Source of the DNA: Vibrio sp. JC009
GTDB lineage: Bacteria > Pseudomonadota > Gammaproteobacteria > Enterobacterales > Vibrionaceae
DNA length: 64,000 nt
Direction of reading: 5' to 3'
Assembly: GCF_029016485.1 (NCBI RefSeq)
Contig: NZ_CP092107.1
Location: 1,612,001 to 1,676,000, forward strand
In this document: piece after piece, positions 51,733 through 59,998 of the stretch
Layout: every line of letters starts with the position of its first letter
Position numbering within the stretch: the first letter of the stretch is position 1
Notes under the pieces: model-generated
The model's input: the letters and a program-made list of their open reading frames with translations, nothing else
Databases searched by the model: none
Told to the model about the DNA's origin: nothing
Position numbers and translations under genes: made by a program

Positions 51733-52722
51733 TTATTCAATTAACAGGCATCTGTTTTTAATATAGTCAGGCAGTGATATATCCCAGCGGGACAACTCGC
51801 TTTTACTGAACAGGAGCTGGCCGTCTCTTGGGGATTTCAGGTAAGGAATCTTTCCGGATTTAAGGATGATATTGGCTGCGCTTGCAGCACTGGCTCCATG
51901 GATATGTCCGCTAATTACGTTGCCGCCAACAGCCTTCCCTTTACCAGCGTCATGAAACCAGAAAGTAAACATAGGTACAGCGCTGTTTGCACTGGTCCAT
52001 TTTGAAATCGCTTTTGATGAGACGGGCTGATTCTTGCCATTTTTCATAGCGGCGTAGCTGCCGATAATCAGAGCATCATACATATCCGGCGAGAGAGAAC
52101 GGACTTTTTCCTGCCATTTTGGATAATCACTAAACTGCACTATGTCGACGTTAATCCCTTCAATGGTCACGCTGCTTTTCGCTTTCAGTACCAAATCAAT
52201 GTAGCTGTTTGATGTTGTGCCTTTATCCGTCATCAACAGAACCCGGTGGTTCTTCATGGGCAGTAGCTTGCTAATAATCACGATATTTTGCTTTAAAAGA
52301 GGGTGCTCCATAATCCCGGTAACCTTTGGCGGGATTTCACCATCCTCAAAATAGGATCTGGGATTGTTGTTCACACCCATAAATACCAGCGGGAAGCCGG
52401 CATCGGCTATGCGCTGTCCCAGAAGCATAAGAGCGTTGTCGTCCATAGTGACAACAAGATCGGGCTTTTCAGCGATTATCTTTTGCCAGATGCTGTCCGC
52501 TCTTTCGGCAAATTGATCCGGGTGGATACGTTTAGTATCCATTTCGTGGTAAGTGACTTTGTATCTTGGGTAAATATTTTCGTCAAAACCTTGCCTGCAT
52601 TTTTCTGTCCATACAAAGCCCGCATGATAGCTGTCGACCACAAAAATACTTTTTGCAACAAGCTGAAAGGGCAACATAAACAGACAGGTTATAAGGACAG
52701 GCATCACAATCCGTGTTTGCAT
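51733..52722 (-). CDS. Periplasmic substrate-binding protein of the ABC_sub_bind type
   Basis: The 329-residue protein begins with a signal peptide (MQTRIVMPVLITCLFMLPFQLVAKS) and then SIFVVDSYHAGFVWTEKCRQGFDE. It resembles the ABC_sub_bind (TrpX-like) or related periplasmic binding folds (AEKPDLVVTMDDNALMLLGQ, LVFMGVNNNPRSYF). No ABC genes are adjacent. It lies downstream of a chemoreceptor gene on the same strand, 215 bp away with a hairpin between, so it may present a ligand to that receptor. ATG at 52722 has AGGAGAA upstream. Confidence 0.8.
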   Translation of the reverse strand: MQTRIVMPVLITCLFMLPFQLVAKSIFVVDSYHAGFVWTEKCRQGFDENIYPRYKVTYHEMDTKRIHPDQFAERADSIWQKIIAEKPDLVVTMDDNALMLLGQRIADAGFPLVFMGVNNNPRSYFEDGEIPPKVTGIMEHPLLKQNIVIISKLLPMKNHRVLLMTDKGTTSNSYIDLVLKAKSSVTIEGINVDIVQFSDYPKWQEKVRSLSPDMYDALIIGSYAAMKNGKNQPVSSKAISKWTSANSAVPMFTFWFHDAGKGKAVGGNVISGHIHGASAASAANIILKSGKIPYLKSPRDGQLLFSKSELSRWDISLPDYIKNRCLLIE

Positions 52723-52902
52723 TTGTTTTTCTCCTGTAGAACATCAATATCGAAGTCTGGCTGTCCGAGAGAGACGTCTTTGTATTTATACCAATCCCAG
52801 TAATTATTATTTTAGTCAATAAATCCCTGTGTGCTTCAGGTTTCATACTGTGAATCGTCTTGAAATTGAGATTGTTCGTTTGATGGCAAAGTCAGGAGTA
52901 CG

Positions 52903-52927
52903 GAAGGCCCGCAGCGGACGGGCCTTC
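52903..52927 (-). terminator. Hairpin after the Cache chemoreceptor gene
   Basis: GAAGGCCCG (52903-52911) pairs with CGGGCCTTC (52919-52927), 10 bp past the receptor stop. There is no T-run, so some readthrough into the binding-protein gene is possible. Confidence 0.6.
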
Positions 52928-52937
52928 AAAGGGAAAT

Positions 52938-54551
52938 CTAGAACTTAAATGACTGAGTCAGGGCGTTAAGATCCTGCACCATCTGATTCAGTGTTGAAGT
53001 GGATGTGTTGGTCTGCTGAGAGCCATGATCCGTCTGCTCTGCTATTTCCGCGATAGACTCCATATTGGAAAATATCTCATGAGCCTGCTCGCGCTGGTGG
53101 GAGGTTGAATCATGGATCTCTTTGGCTGTCGCAGTGAGCACTGTGATTGTGTTTTCTATACTGCTTAACGATTCATCACAGGCTCTGGCGCACTCCATAC
53201 CCATAACAGTTTTTTCTTTGCACTGGACCATAACGCCGGAAGTCCGGGCAATATCCTGTTGCAGGCTGGACATCACTTTAAGGATATTTTCGGTGGACTC
53301 TTTAGTCTGAGTCGCCAGGGTTCTTACCTCATCGGCAACCACGGAAAACCCCCGGCCATGTTCTCCGGCACGGGCGGCTTCAATTGAGGCGTTCAGTGCC
53401 AGCAGATTGGTCTGGTCAGCAATTTGTTGTATCACTTCCAGGATTTTGTCTATTTCGCCAGAACACTGTTCAAGGCTGTGAGATGTAGAGACAGCTTCAT
53501 TTACTTGCTGAGTGATCTCATCCATTGCGACAATATTGTCCTGAATATGCTGTTTTCCATCGCTGACAGATTCAGAGCTCTTCTGAGCCGATTCTAATAC
53601 CACATCGGCACTTTCGGAGACAGTATCCGCAGAGGCACTGAGGTTTTCGATATTCCTGGTTACCTCATTGGTTCGCTGCTTCTGCTTTGAGATCCCAAGC
53701 TGAATATGGTCGGAAATAGTGGCAAGTTCTTCTGCCTGACTGGCCAGGGAAACCGTATTTTGGCTGATGGAGCTGACCACCTGTTTTACATTTTCATTCA
53801 TGGTGTTAAATGCCGTTGCCATAACAGATAACTCATCCGTTCCACGACTTTCCATTGAGGCGGTAAGATCTTTATTCTCGGCAATATGCGACATGGTACG
53901 GGTGATTTTATTTAAAGGCGCAATAATATTGCGTGAAATAACCGATGAGATAGTCACCATTACCGCAACAATTAACAGGGTTACACCAATTATTGAAACC
54001 AGTTGCCCCATAAATACGGTATTCACTTCAGAGATATAAACCCCGGTGCCCACTACCCAGTGCCATTTTCCGGACTTTAATACATAGGACACTTTCTGTT
54101 CTACATCTGAACTGCCGGGTTTAGGCCATTGATATTCAACAAAACCGCCACCCTTAGCTCTGACCACATCCAGGAAACCCTCGAATGCAGTTCTTAAATG
54201 CTGATTGCTGCTTCTGATGGCATTCACTCCGTCAAGTTCAGGCTTGATGGGATGCATCAGAATAGTGCCTTCCGTATCATGCAGAAAGTAGTAACCGTTA
54301 CTGCTGTAGCGCATAGAGCCGATAAGCTCTTTTGCCATTTTTTCGGCTTCATGTGCCGGGATTGATAATGAGGCGATATGGTCCAGCTGGCTCACAACGG
54401 ACTGTACTAATGACTGGGCTGTCTGTTTTCGCTCTTCAATTTTGTCCAGGCGAAGTTTGTTGGCAGCAAAGAGCTGAGCACCAAGTAGTGTTAAGCTCAT
54501 TAAAATGATAATCAATCTTATTTTTGATGAAACTCTGAACCTGTTTAACAT
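52938..54551 (-). CDS. Methyl-accepting chemotaxis protein with single-Cache sensor
   Basis: A 537-residue receptor: TM1 about residues 11-31; a periplasmic sCache_2-type domain ([31 protein letters not shown]), TM2 about 186-210; HAMP; and the signalling coil with [20 protein letters not shown] and [19 protein letters not shown]. No C-terminal pentapeptide. The sCache_2 type often binds small carboxylates, but the ligand is not known here. The start at 54551 has CAGGGATTGATT upstream; the 28 extra residues of the longest frame are unlikely. Confidence 0.93.
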   Translation of the reverse strand: MLNRFRVSSKIRLIIILMSLTLLGAQLFAANKLRLDKIEERKQTAQSLVQSVVSQLDHIASLSIPAHEAEKMAKELIGSMRYSSNGYYFLHDTEGTILMHPIKPELDGVNAIRSSNQHLRTAFEGFLDVVRAKGGGFVEYQWPKPGSSDVEQKVSYVLKSGKWHWVVGTGVYISEVNTVFMGQLVSIIGVTLLIVAVMVTISSVISRNIIAPLNKITRTMSHIAENKDLTASMESRGTDELSVMATAFNTMNENVKQVVSSISQNTVSLASQAEELATISDHIQLGISKQKQRTNEVTRNIENLSASADTVSESADVVLESAQKSSESVSDGKQHIQDNIVAMDEITQQVNEAVSTSHSLEQCSGEIDKILEVIQQIADQTNLLALNASIEAARAGEHGRGFSVVADEVRTLATQTKESTENILKVMSSLQQDIARTSGVMVQCKEKTVMGMECARACDESLSSIENTITVLTATAKEIHDSTSHQREQAHEIFSNMESIAEIAEQTDHGSQQTNTSTSTLNQMVQDLNALTQSFKF

Positions 54552-54724
54552 AATCAATCCCTGACCTACCAAAAGCTCCGATAAATACGATTTGAGTATA
54601 GGAAACAGTTTTATTATTAGCTCAGAGATGGGCAAGGAATATACAAAATTGAGATATTGGCATCACTTGTGGTGTAAAGTGGCTGAAACCCGAAGTTGCA
54701 TTGTTACATGCGCCTTAGCGCAAT

Positions 54725-54750
54725 AGAAAAGGCACTCAAAGCGAGTGCCT
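54725..54750 (-). terminator. Terminator of the hemerythrin-GGDEF gene
   Basis: AGGCACTC (54730-54737) pairs with GAGTGCCT (54743-54750); on the minus strand TTTTC follows. It lies 17 bp beyond the stop at 54767. Confidence 0.8.
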
Positions 54751-54766
54751 GGTAATGTGGGGGAGA

Positions 54767-55879
54767 TTAGGGAGCTTGTATGGCTCTGACGCAGTTCTTG
54801 CCAGACTCTTTTGCCAGATAGACAGACTCGTCAGCCGCTTTAATTAATTCACCGGAGTTTGTCATTGCATCGCTTAGCTCTGCAACGCCAATACTGACAC
54901 TGCCCTGCCAACAGTAACCGTTGTACTGCTTTCTGATAGCCTGAACTCTCGCCAGTACGGTATTCGCCAGCCTCTGCGCATGCTCAAGATCAAGACCCGG
55001 ACAGATAACAAGAAACTCATCGCCACCAAGCCGGCACACTTCGTCTTCTTCCCGGTACTTGGACATAAAGGTCGCAGCCAGTGTTTTCAGAAGGTCATCG
55101 CCGGCATCGTGTCCTGCCGAGTCATTGACTTCTTTGAACAGGTCCACATCCAAAAGCATACAGGCCAGAGGGGCGCTTTGGTTTTTTGCCTCTTCCCAGT
55201 GCTGACTGATAGAGTTCATAGCGTAGCGGCGGTTTGGCAACTGAGTCAGAGAGTCGGTGAGTGACAGCTTTTCCAGCTTGCGGTTTGCTTCGGACAACTC
55301 CTGAGTCCGCTGGTCTACCTTATCTTCCAGAGACTGGTTAAGCAGAATAAGCTCTTTGTTACGTTCCGATATCTGCTCGAACATGGCTTTTAACGCCTTG
55401 AGCAGAGGGCCGACAGCCTCATCGTGCTCTCGCTCTTCATCAACAAAGGCCTGCTTCGGATCCATTCCTTTATCAATTGCATCCAGCTGCCTTGCCATAT
55501 TCTGATCACTGCCCAGAATATGATAGACAAGCCAGTTAATCAGAAAATCCAGCAACTGGGTGGACTGTTCCTCGCTGTAGGATTCGAAGGTATCAACAAA
55601 CTCTTTAAGATCCAGCACAAACTTCTTATGAGCGGCAATGTGCTCTCTCAGATGTTCACCTGCAATGCCGCACCTTATCATCATCCGCTCTTCTTCCTGA
55701 AAATGATAAAGTGTGTATTCCGTCAGCTCATTGAGGATTTTCGCCCCTTCTTCGGGCGAATACTGCTGCCCGGTTGTCATTGAGCTGTACTTATTGACTA
55801 ACTCCACAAGGTATTTATGTTGTTTATCGACATCAGGAATACCTGTTTCAAAGCTCCTATCCCACTGAAAAGATTGCAT
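54767..55879 (-). CDS. Hemerythrin-like domain fused to a GGDEF diguanylate cyclase
   Basis: The 370-residue protein joins a bacteriohemerythrin domain (residues ~1-135: FETGIPDVDKQHKYLV, YHFQEEERMM, HLREHIAAHKKF and HILGSDQNM supply the iron-ligand His/Glu/Asp set) to a short coil and a GGDEF domain (about 205-370; RLGGDEFLVIC, RxxD inhibitory site present in KYREEDEVCRL). It probably makes c-di-GMP in response to oxygen or redox state. The start at 55879 fits the usual hemerythrin N-terminus; a longer frame to 56098 overlaps the next gene's 3' end and is rejected. Confidence 0.9.
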   Translation of the reverse strand: MQSFQWDRSFETGIPDVDKQHKYLVELVNKYSSMTTGQQYSPEEGAKILNELTEYTLYHFQEEERMMIRCGIAGEHLREHIAAHKKFVLDLKEFVDTFESYSEEQSTQLLDFLINWLVYHILGSDQNMARQLDAIDKGMDPKQAFVDEEREHDEAVGPLLKALKAMFEQISERNKELILLNQSLEDKVDQRTQELSEANRKLEKLSLTDSLTQLPNRRYAMNSISQHWEEAKNQSAPLACMLLDVDLFKEVNDSAGHDAGDDLLKTLAATFMSKYREEDEVCRLGGDEFLVICPGLDLEHAQRLANTVLARVQAIRKQYNGYCWQGSVSIGVAELSDAMTNSGELIKAADESVYLAKESGKNCVRAIQAP

Positions 55880-56015
55880 TATTATATTATTCCAAGCAAA
55901 ACCAATCGATATAGTATATAGGAATGCGTTTTTTATAAAATTGACAGAGTAAATATATTTTACATTTGTACAGGAAAAAGAGATTCGCAGAGTCGGAAAG
56001 GGGAGTGATTCAGGA

Positions 56016-56050
56016 AAGCTGCCAGCTTCCGGCAAAGAAACTGGCAGCTT
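56016..56050 (-). terminator. Hairpin after the GT-B-like gene
   Basis: AAGCTGCCAG (56016-56025) pairs perfectly with CTGGCAGCTT (56041-56050), five bases past the stop. The minus-strand tail is TCCTG, so termination is moderate. Confidence 0.6.
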
Positions 56051-56054
56051 GGTA

Positions 56055-57497
56055 TTAGTCTTCGACAGCGAGTTGAACGGCTTTATATGCACCGTCATAG
56101 ATACCGTTATTTTTTGCTTTCAGAATATTCCGGTTCATCTCTGTCAGAATTTCCGGCTCGTTTAGCATCAGTTTCAGCATTCTGTGGATCTCTTCTGCTG
56201 TGGTGCATTCACAGGTGCCGTCACCCACTTCTGCGGCCCGGATTGCTCCCCAGGCTTCATGGCCACCGACGCGTTTGATCATCAGCTTCGGCACCGGATA
56301 AAACGCCAGCTCGCTGGGCTTGGTGATCAGAATATCGCATGAGCGCATCAGCAGGTTGGTGGCATAAACCGCTGCAAACAGATCCTCTTCACAGAAAAGA
56401 TGCACACCGGAAATATCGCCGGTAAGTGCCAGCTCTGCAAATGTCTGAGTCCCGCTCCAGTTATTTTCATGAACAGTAAGGTCAGAAACCGGCTTAAGAT
56501 CTGCCTGAAGTTTTTCCAGAACCTTTTTGTGATCGCCCACATTGACGTAAATGACCAGCTCCCCGTTTTCGATTTTATCCCGGTTTTGCAAAATCATATC
56601 GCGGTACAGTTCGTACTGAGCACCTGCGCCACCTATGGTCAGAAGCAGTCTTTTCGCCTGGTTATTCTGTAAACGCTCAAGGCGTTTTTCCGTGTCGGAC
56701 TCCAGATCTGCAAGCAGTTCATGGTCAATATAGTGCCCGGTGTTATACAGGCTACCTTCAGGCATTGGGTTTAACTCTCCCTCAGCCATGCCTTTTAAGG
56801 TTTTATAGCCGAAATAAGAAGAAGGGGTCTGCACCGTATGTATTGCCCCCTCAGACAGGTGCAAACCCATTGGCCAGTTGTCAGGAATGATATTCACCAC
56901 TCTGTCCATTCCTGCGTGGACTGCTGCCTGAGCTGTCCATGTGTGGGTGCCAATAAACGGAATATCCTTTGGAATATCGTTAAATACAGTGGTCATCAGC
57001 TCGGCAACTTTTTGGTCCACGGCATTGTATTCAAGTTTCAAGAAGCCTTTGCTGTTCAGAGGATCCCAGTAAAAACGGTTAAACAGGGCAGATTTTTGCG
57101 ACAGTCTTGAACCTAAGGAGTAAAGCTTATTCAGGTGAGTGATCACCTTAGTGCCTGTGGTCTGCTCAAAAGAGCTCATATCAAACCAGTATGGTTTGTA
57201 GCCAAGGTGTCTGGCTGCTGAGGCGATAGCCATGGCAATCCGGTAGTGACCGTAGCCCATTCTGATATTGCCGACAAACACCGCTTTCTCTTTATTAAGC
57301 GGCTGACCTTTGTCGTCTGCATTCACCATCTGAATATCAAAGGCCGGAGTTAATACATGGTCGGACTGAGTACTGACTTGGAAACGGACCTGACTGTCAT
57401 CACCAAACTTCCTGAGGTACTTTTTTTTCTGATTTTCTGCTTTGTTTATGACCTTCTGCGAAACCGGGTTTCCGAAGATGGTTTTTGTTCGTGGCAT
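56055..57497 (-). CDS. GT-B-fold glycosyltransferase-like protein (MGDG synthase-like), function unknown
   Basis: A 480-residue protein with a region like the N-terminus of MGDG-synthase/GT28 enzymes (FVGNIRMGYGHYRIAMAIASAARHLGY, about residues 78-104) and a nucleotide-sugar-site-like C-terminal half (LLLTIGGAGAQYELYRDMI; DILITKPSELAFYPVPKLMI). It lacks signal peptide or membrane helices and is likely cytoplasmic or membrane-associated. It may be one of the uncharacterised GT-B families. The start at 57497 was set by GGGGGA 6 nt upstream, over an earlier ATG. It is divergent from the hydrolase gene; no operon partner is clear. Confidence 0.75.
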   Translation of the reverse strand: MPRTKTIFGNPVSQKVINKAENQKKKYLRKFGDDSQVRFQVSTQSDHVLTPAFDIQMVNADDKGQPLNKEKAVFVGNIRMGYGHYRIAMAIASAARHLGYKPYWFDMSSFEQTTGTKVITHLNKLYSLGSRLSQKSALFNRFYWDPLNSKGFLKLEYNAVDQKVAELMTTVFNDIPKDIPFIGTHTWTAQAAVHAGMDRVVNIIPDNWPMGLHLSEGAIHTVQTPSSYFGYKTLKGMAEGELNPMPEGSLYNTGHYIDHELLADLESDTEKRLERLQNNQAKRLLLTIGGAGAQYELYRDMILQNRDKIENGELVIYVNVGDHKKVLEKLQADLKPVSDLTVHENNWSGTQTFAELALTGDISGVHLFCEEDLFAAVYATNLLMRSCDILITKPSELAFYPVPKLMIKRVGGHEAWGAIRAAEVGDGTCECTTAEEIHRMLKLMLNEPEILTEMNRNILKAKNNGIYDGAYKAVQLAVED

Positions 57498-57699
57498 GTT
57501 AGTCCCCCAAAAGGTGGTGTGTAAATTGATAATCTGAAACTGATTCATGTTTTACTATTAAATTGCCTTTCTGACAAATATGAATCTGATTCATGTTTAG
57601 TTAACGAGAGGTTCATCACCTTTTTTCCTTTTGCTGATTGAAGATGTGAGTTAAATGGCTAACCTGAATAGCATCTGAATTGGGGAAGAATAGAGTCAA

Positions 57700-58620
57700 A
57701 TGAAAACAGAACTTCAGGCCTGTGATGGCAGAAAAATCTTACTAAATGTCTGGCAGCCGGAAGGTGAAGTGTCCAGGGTGATTGTCCTTAGTCACGGTAT
57801 GTCTGAGCATATATTGCGCTACGAAGAGTTTGCCCTTGCCTGTACAAAGCAGGGAATAGCAGTGCTGGGCGCCAACCACAGAGGACATGGCGCTGAAGCC
57901 GATCAACTGGGCCATTTCGCCGACAAGTCTGGCTGGGAGTTGCTGCTTAAAGATCTGGACACCATTGTTGATTATGCCAGTGAGACCTTTAACCTGCGGC
58001 CTGTGCTTTTCGGACACAGTATGGGTTCCTTTGCTGCCCGTCATTATGCAATCCGAAACGGTGCCAAACTCTCTTCTCTTATTCTTTGTGGTTCAAATCA
58101 TCAGGGTACTGCGCTGTTTAAAGCCGGTCGTTTTGCCGCCCGGACTGTGGGGAAAGTTATAGGTAATAACCAGCCAAGTCCGTTTCTGGAAAAGCTCTCT
58201 TTTGGCAACTTCAATAAAAAAATCAAACCACTCAGAACCGATACCGACTGGTTGTGCCGGGATGAATCCGTTGTCGATGCCTATAACAGCGACCCATATT
58301 GCGGCTTTACACCTACTCCACAATTCTGGATTGACCTTCTGTCCGGCCTGAATGAAATGAGCACGCCGGAAGCCATGAGCCGTATACCCTCTGAGCTGCC
58401 GGTTTATGTTATCAGCGGCGACAGCGATCCGGTAAACAACTACGGAACCGGCATTACGGCACTGGTTAAGGCATTGAAAGAAGCCGGGATCAGGAAAGTC
58501 GATTGCCGCTTATATCAGGGCGCCCGCCATGAGTTGCTTAATGAGACCAACAAAGAAGAGGTTTATCAGGATATCTTTAACTGGCTGGACAATGAGAATA
58601 CGATTCGGCCGCGGCTCTAA
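57700..58620 (+). CDS. Alpha/beta hydrolase, lysophospholipase/monoacylglycerol lipase-like
   Basis: The 306-residue Hydrolase_4 protein has VIVLSHGMSEHILRYEEFA (oxyanion loop HGMSEH), ANHRGHGAEADQLGHF, the nucleophile Ser 107 in LFGHSMGSFAAR, Asp in VISGDSDPVNNYG and His in QGARHELLNE. The triad is complete. Such enzymes cleave lysophospholipids or monoacylglycerols. It has no signal peptide. It is divergent from the GT-B-like gene, and the two could share a lipid-related role, though this is only positional. Confidence 0.9.
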   Translation: MKTELQACDGRKILLNVWQPEGEVSRVIVLSHGMSEHILRYEEFALACTKQGIAVLGANHRGHGAEADQLGHFADKSGWELLLKDLDTIVDYASETFNLRPVLFGHSMGSFAARHYAIRNGAKLSSLILCGSNHQGTALFKAGRFAARTVGKVIGNNQPSPFLEKLSFGNFNKKIKPLRTDTDWLCRDESVVDAYNSDPYCGFTPTPQFWIDLLSGLNEMSTPEAMSRIPSELPVYVISGDSDPVNNYGTGITALVKALKEAGIRKVDCRLYQGARHELLNETNKEEVYQDIFNWLDNENTIRPRL

Positions 58621-58709
58621 TTATCAGAATTCTTTTTAGCAATTAATTTTCACTTACAGTATCCTAATCCGATTATATTAAGGAATATCTGGTACACGGT
58701 AGTTGGGCT

Positions 58710-59990
58710 ATGGATAAGGTAGTAAGTGGTATTGAGATTGATCTTCGCCATGCGTTGTTGATGATTGCCCGGGCATTGGATTATGTTGGTATTGATGATA
58801 TCAACCATGGGCACAGAGTGGCCTATATGGCGTATGAGTGCGCCAAAAAACTCGGCTGGGATGAAGATAAAGCAAAATTTGCCTATTACACCGGGCTGAT
58901 TCATGACTGTGGCGTCTCTTCAACGGATGAGCACGCCAAGTTAGTGGGCAAACTGGAACCGGAAGATGTGAAAGCGCACTGTATCCGGGGATATGAAGAG
59001 CTGATCAAATGTCCGCCTCTGGCCCGGTTTGCGGTGCCTGTTCTCTATCACCATACCCAGTGGTGTGAACTGGACGATGTGGAAATCTCAGACTTTGACC
59101 GGGAGATTTCTGCCATTGTCTATCTTGCTGACCGTCTGGACTTCTTAAGAGCCTACTATATTCAGGACCTCCATCAGGAAGCGATTACCCTGCACAAAGA
59201 GCTGATTTCAGAGCATGTCACCGGGCAGGCTTCGACCATGTTTGATCCTGAAATGGTCAAAGCGATGAATGAGCTTATTTTCACCGACGGCTTCTGGTAC
59301 AACATGGACACTTCCTATATTGAGATTCAGGCAATTTCAGGTGCCGCCGGGGAAGAGTACAGCAAACAGCTTGACCTGAACGATGTGATTCAGCTGGCCC
59401 GTTTTCTGGCGCGCATTGTTGATGCCAAGAGTCCTTTCACCTTTGAACATTCCGAGAAAGTGGCCCTGATCTCCCAGATGCTGGCAGAAGAGCTGGATTT
59501 TGATGAAGAGCAGCAGACGCTTATCTATGTTGCCGGCCTGATGCATGATATCGGCAAGCTGAGGACGCCTGATGATATTCTTAACAAGGGCCACAAGCTC
59601 AGCCGTGAAGAATATAGCCGCATCCGCCGCCATACGGTTGATACGGAACATGTGCTGCGAAGTTTCTTCCCTAACTCAGACATTGGCAAGTGGGCTGCCA
59701 ACCATCATGAGCTTTTAGATGGCTCAGGCTATCCGTATAAAAAGACCGGAGCTGAGCTGGATCTCCCGTCACGAATTATTGCCATCGCCGATATGTTTCA
59801 GGCTCTGGCGCAAAAGCGTCCGTACCGCTTAAGCCGGTTGTCTGCGCAGGAGATAACCGCTCGCATGGCACCGCTTGCAGAAGAGGGTAAAATAGACTCG
59901 CAGATATTTGCCGTTATTCAGAATAACCTCTCCAGATATTATCAGGCTGCAATTTCAGACGATAAGCCGGAAAAGATATACGAAGTTTAG
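58710..59990 (+). CDS. HD-GYP domain c-di-GMP phosphodiesterase
   Basis: The 426-residue protein has two HD-type domains. The N-terminal one (HGHRVAYMAYECAKKL, TGLIHDCGVS) is a second HD domain likely used for sensing or dimerisation. The C-terminal one is a canonical HD-GYP: FEHSEKVALISQML, GLMHDIGKLRTPDDIL, HHELLDGSGYPYKK, with all metal-binding positions kept. It should degrade c-di-GMP to GMP. It ends 8 bp before the PAS-GGDEF-EAL gene, and the two are probably one operon. The AUG at 58710 has no strong ribosome site. Confidence 0.92.
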   Translation: MDKVVSGIEIDLRHALLMIARALDYVGIDDINHGHRVAYMAYECAKKLGWDEDKAKFAYYTGLIHDCGVSSTDEHAKLVGKLEPEDVKAHCIRGYEELIKCPPLARFAVPVLYHHTQWCELDDVEISDFDREISAIVYLADRLDFLRAYYIQDLHQEAITLHKELISEHVTGQASTMFDPEMVKAMNELIFTDGFWYNMDTSYIEIQAISGAAGEEYSKQLDLNDVIQLARFLARIVDAKSPFTFEHSEKVALISQMLAEELDFDEEQQTLIYVAGLMHDIGKLRTPDDILNKGHKLSREEYSRIRRHTVDTEHVLRSFFPNSDIGKWAANHHELLDGSGYPYKKTGAELDLPSRIIAIADMFQALAQKRPYRLSRLSAQEITARMAPLAEEGKIDSQIFAVIQNNLSRYYQAAISDDKPEKIYEV

Positions 59991-59998
59991 AGTAGTCA

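Noticed and set aside
56055..56098. Longer N-terminal extension of the hemerythrin-GGDEF protein to 56098
   Set aside because: The extension would overlap the 3' end of the upstream gene and the terminator hairpin; the hemerythrin domain begins naturally at 55879.
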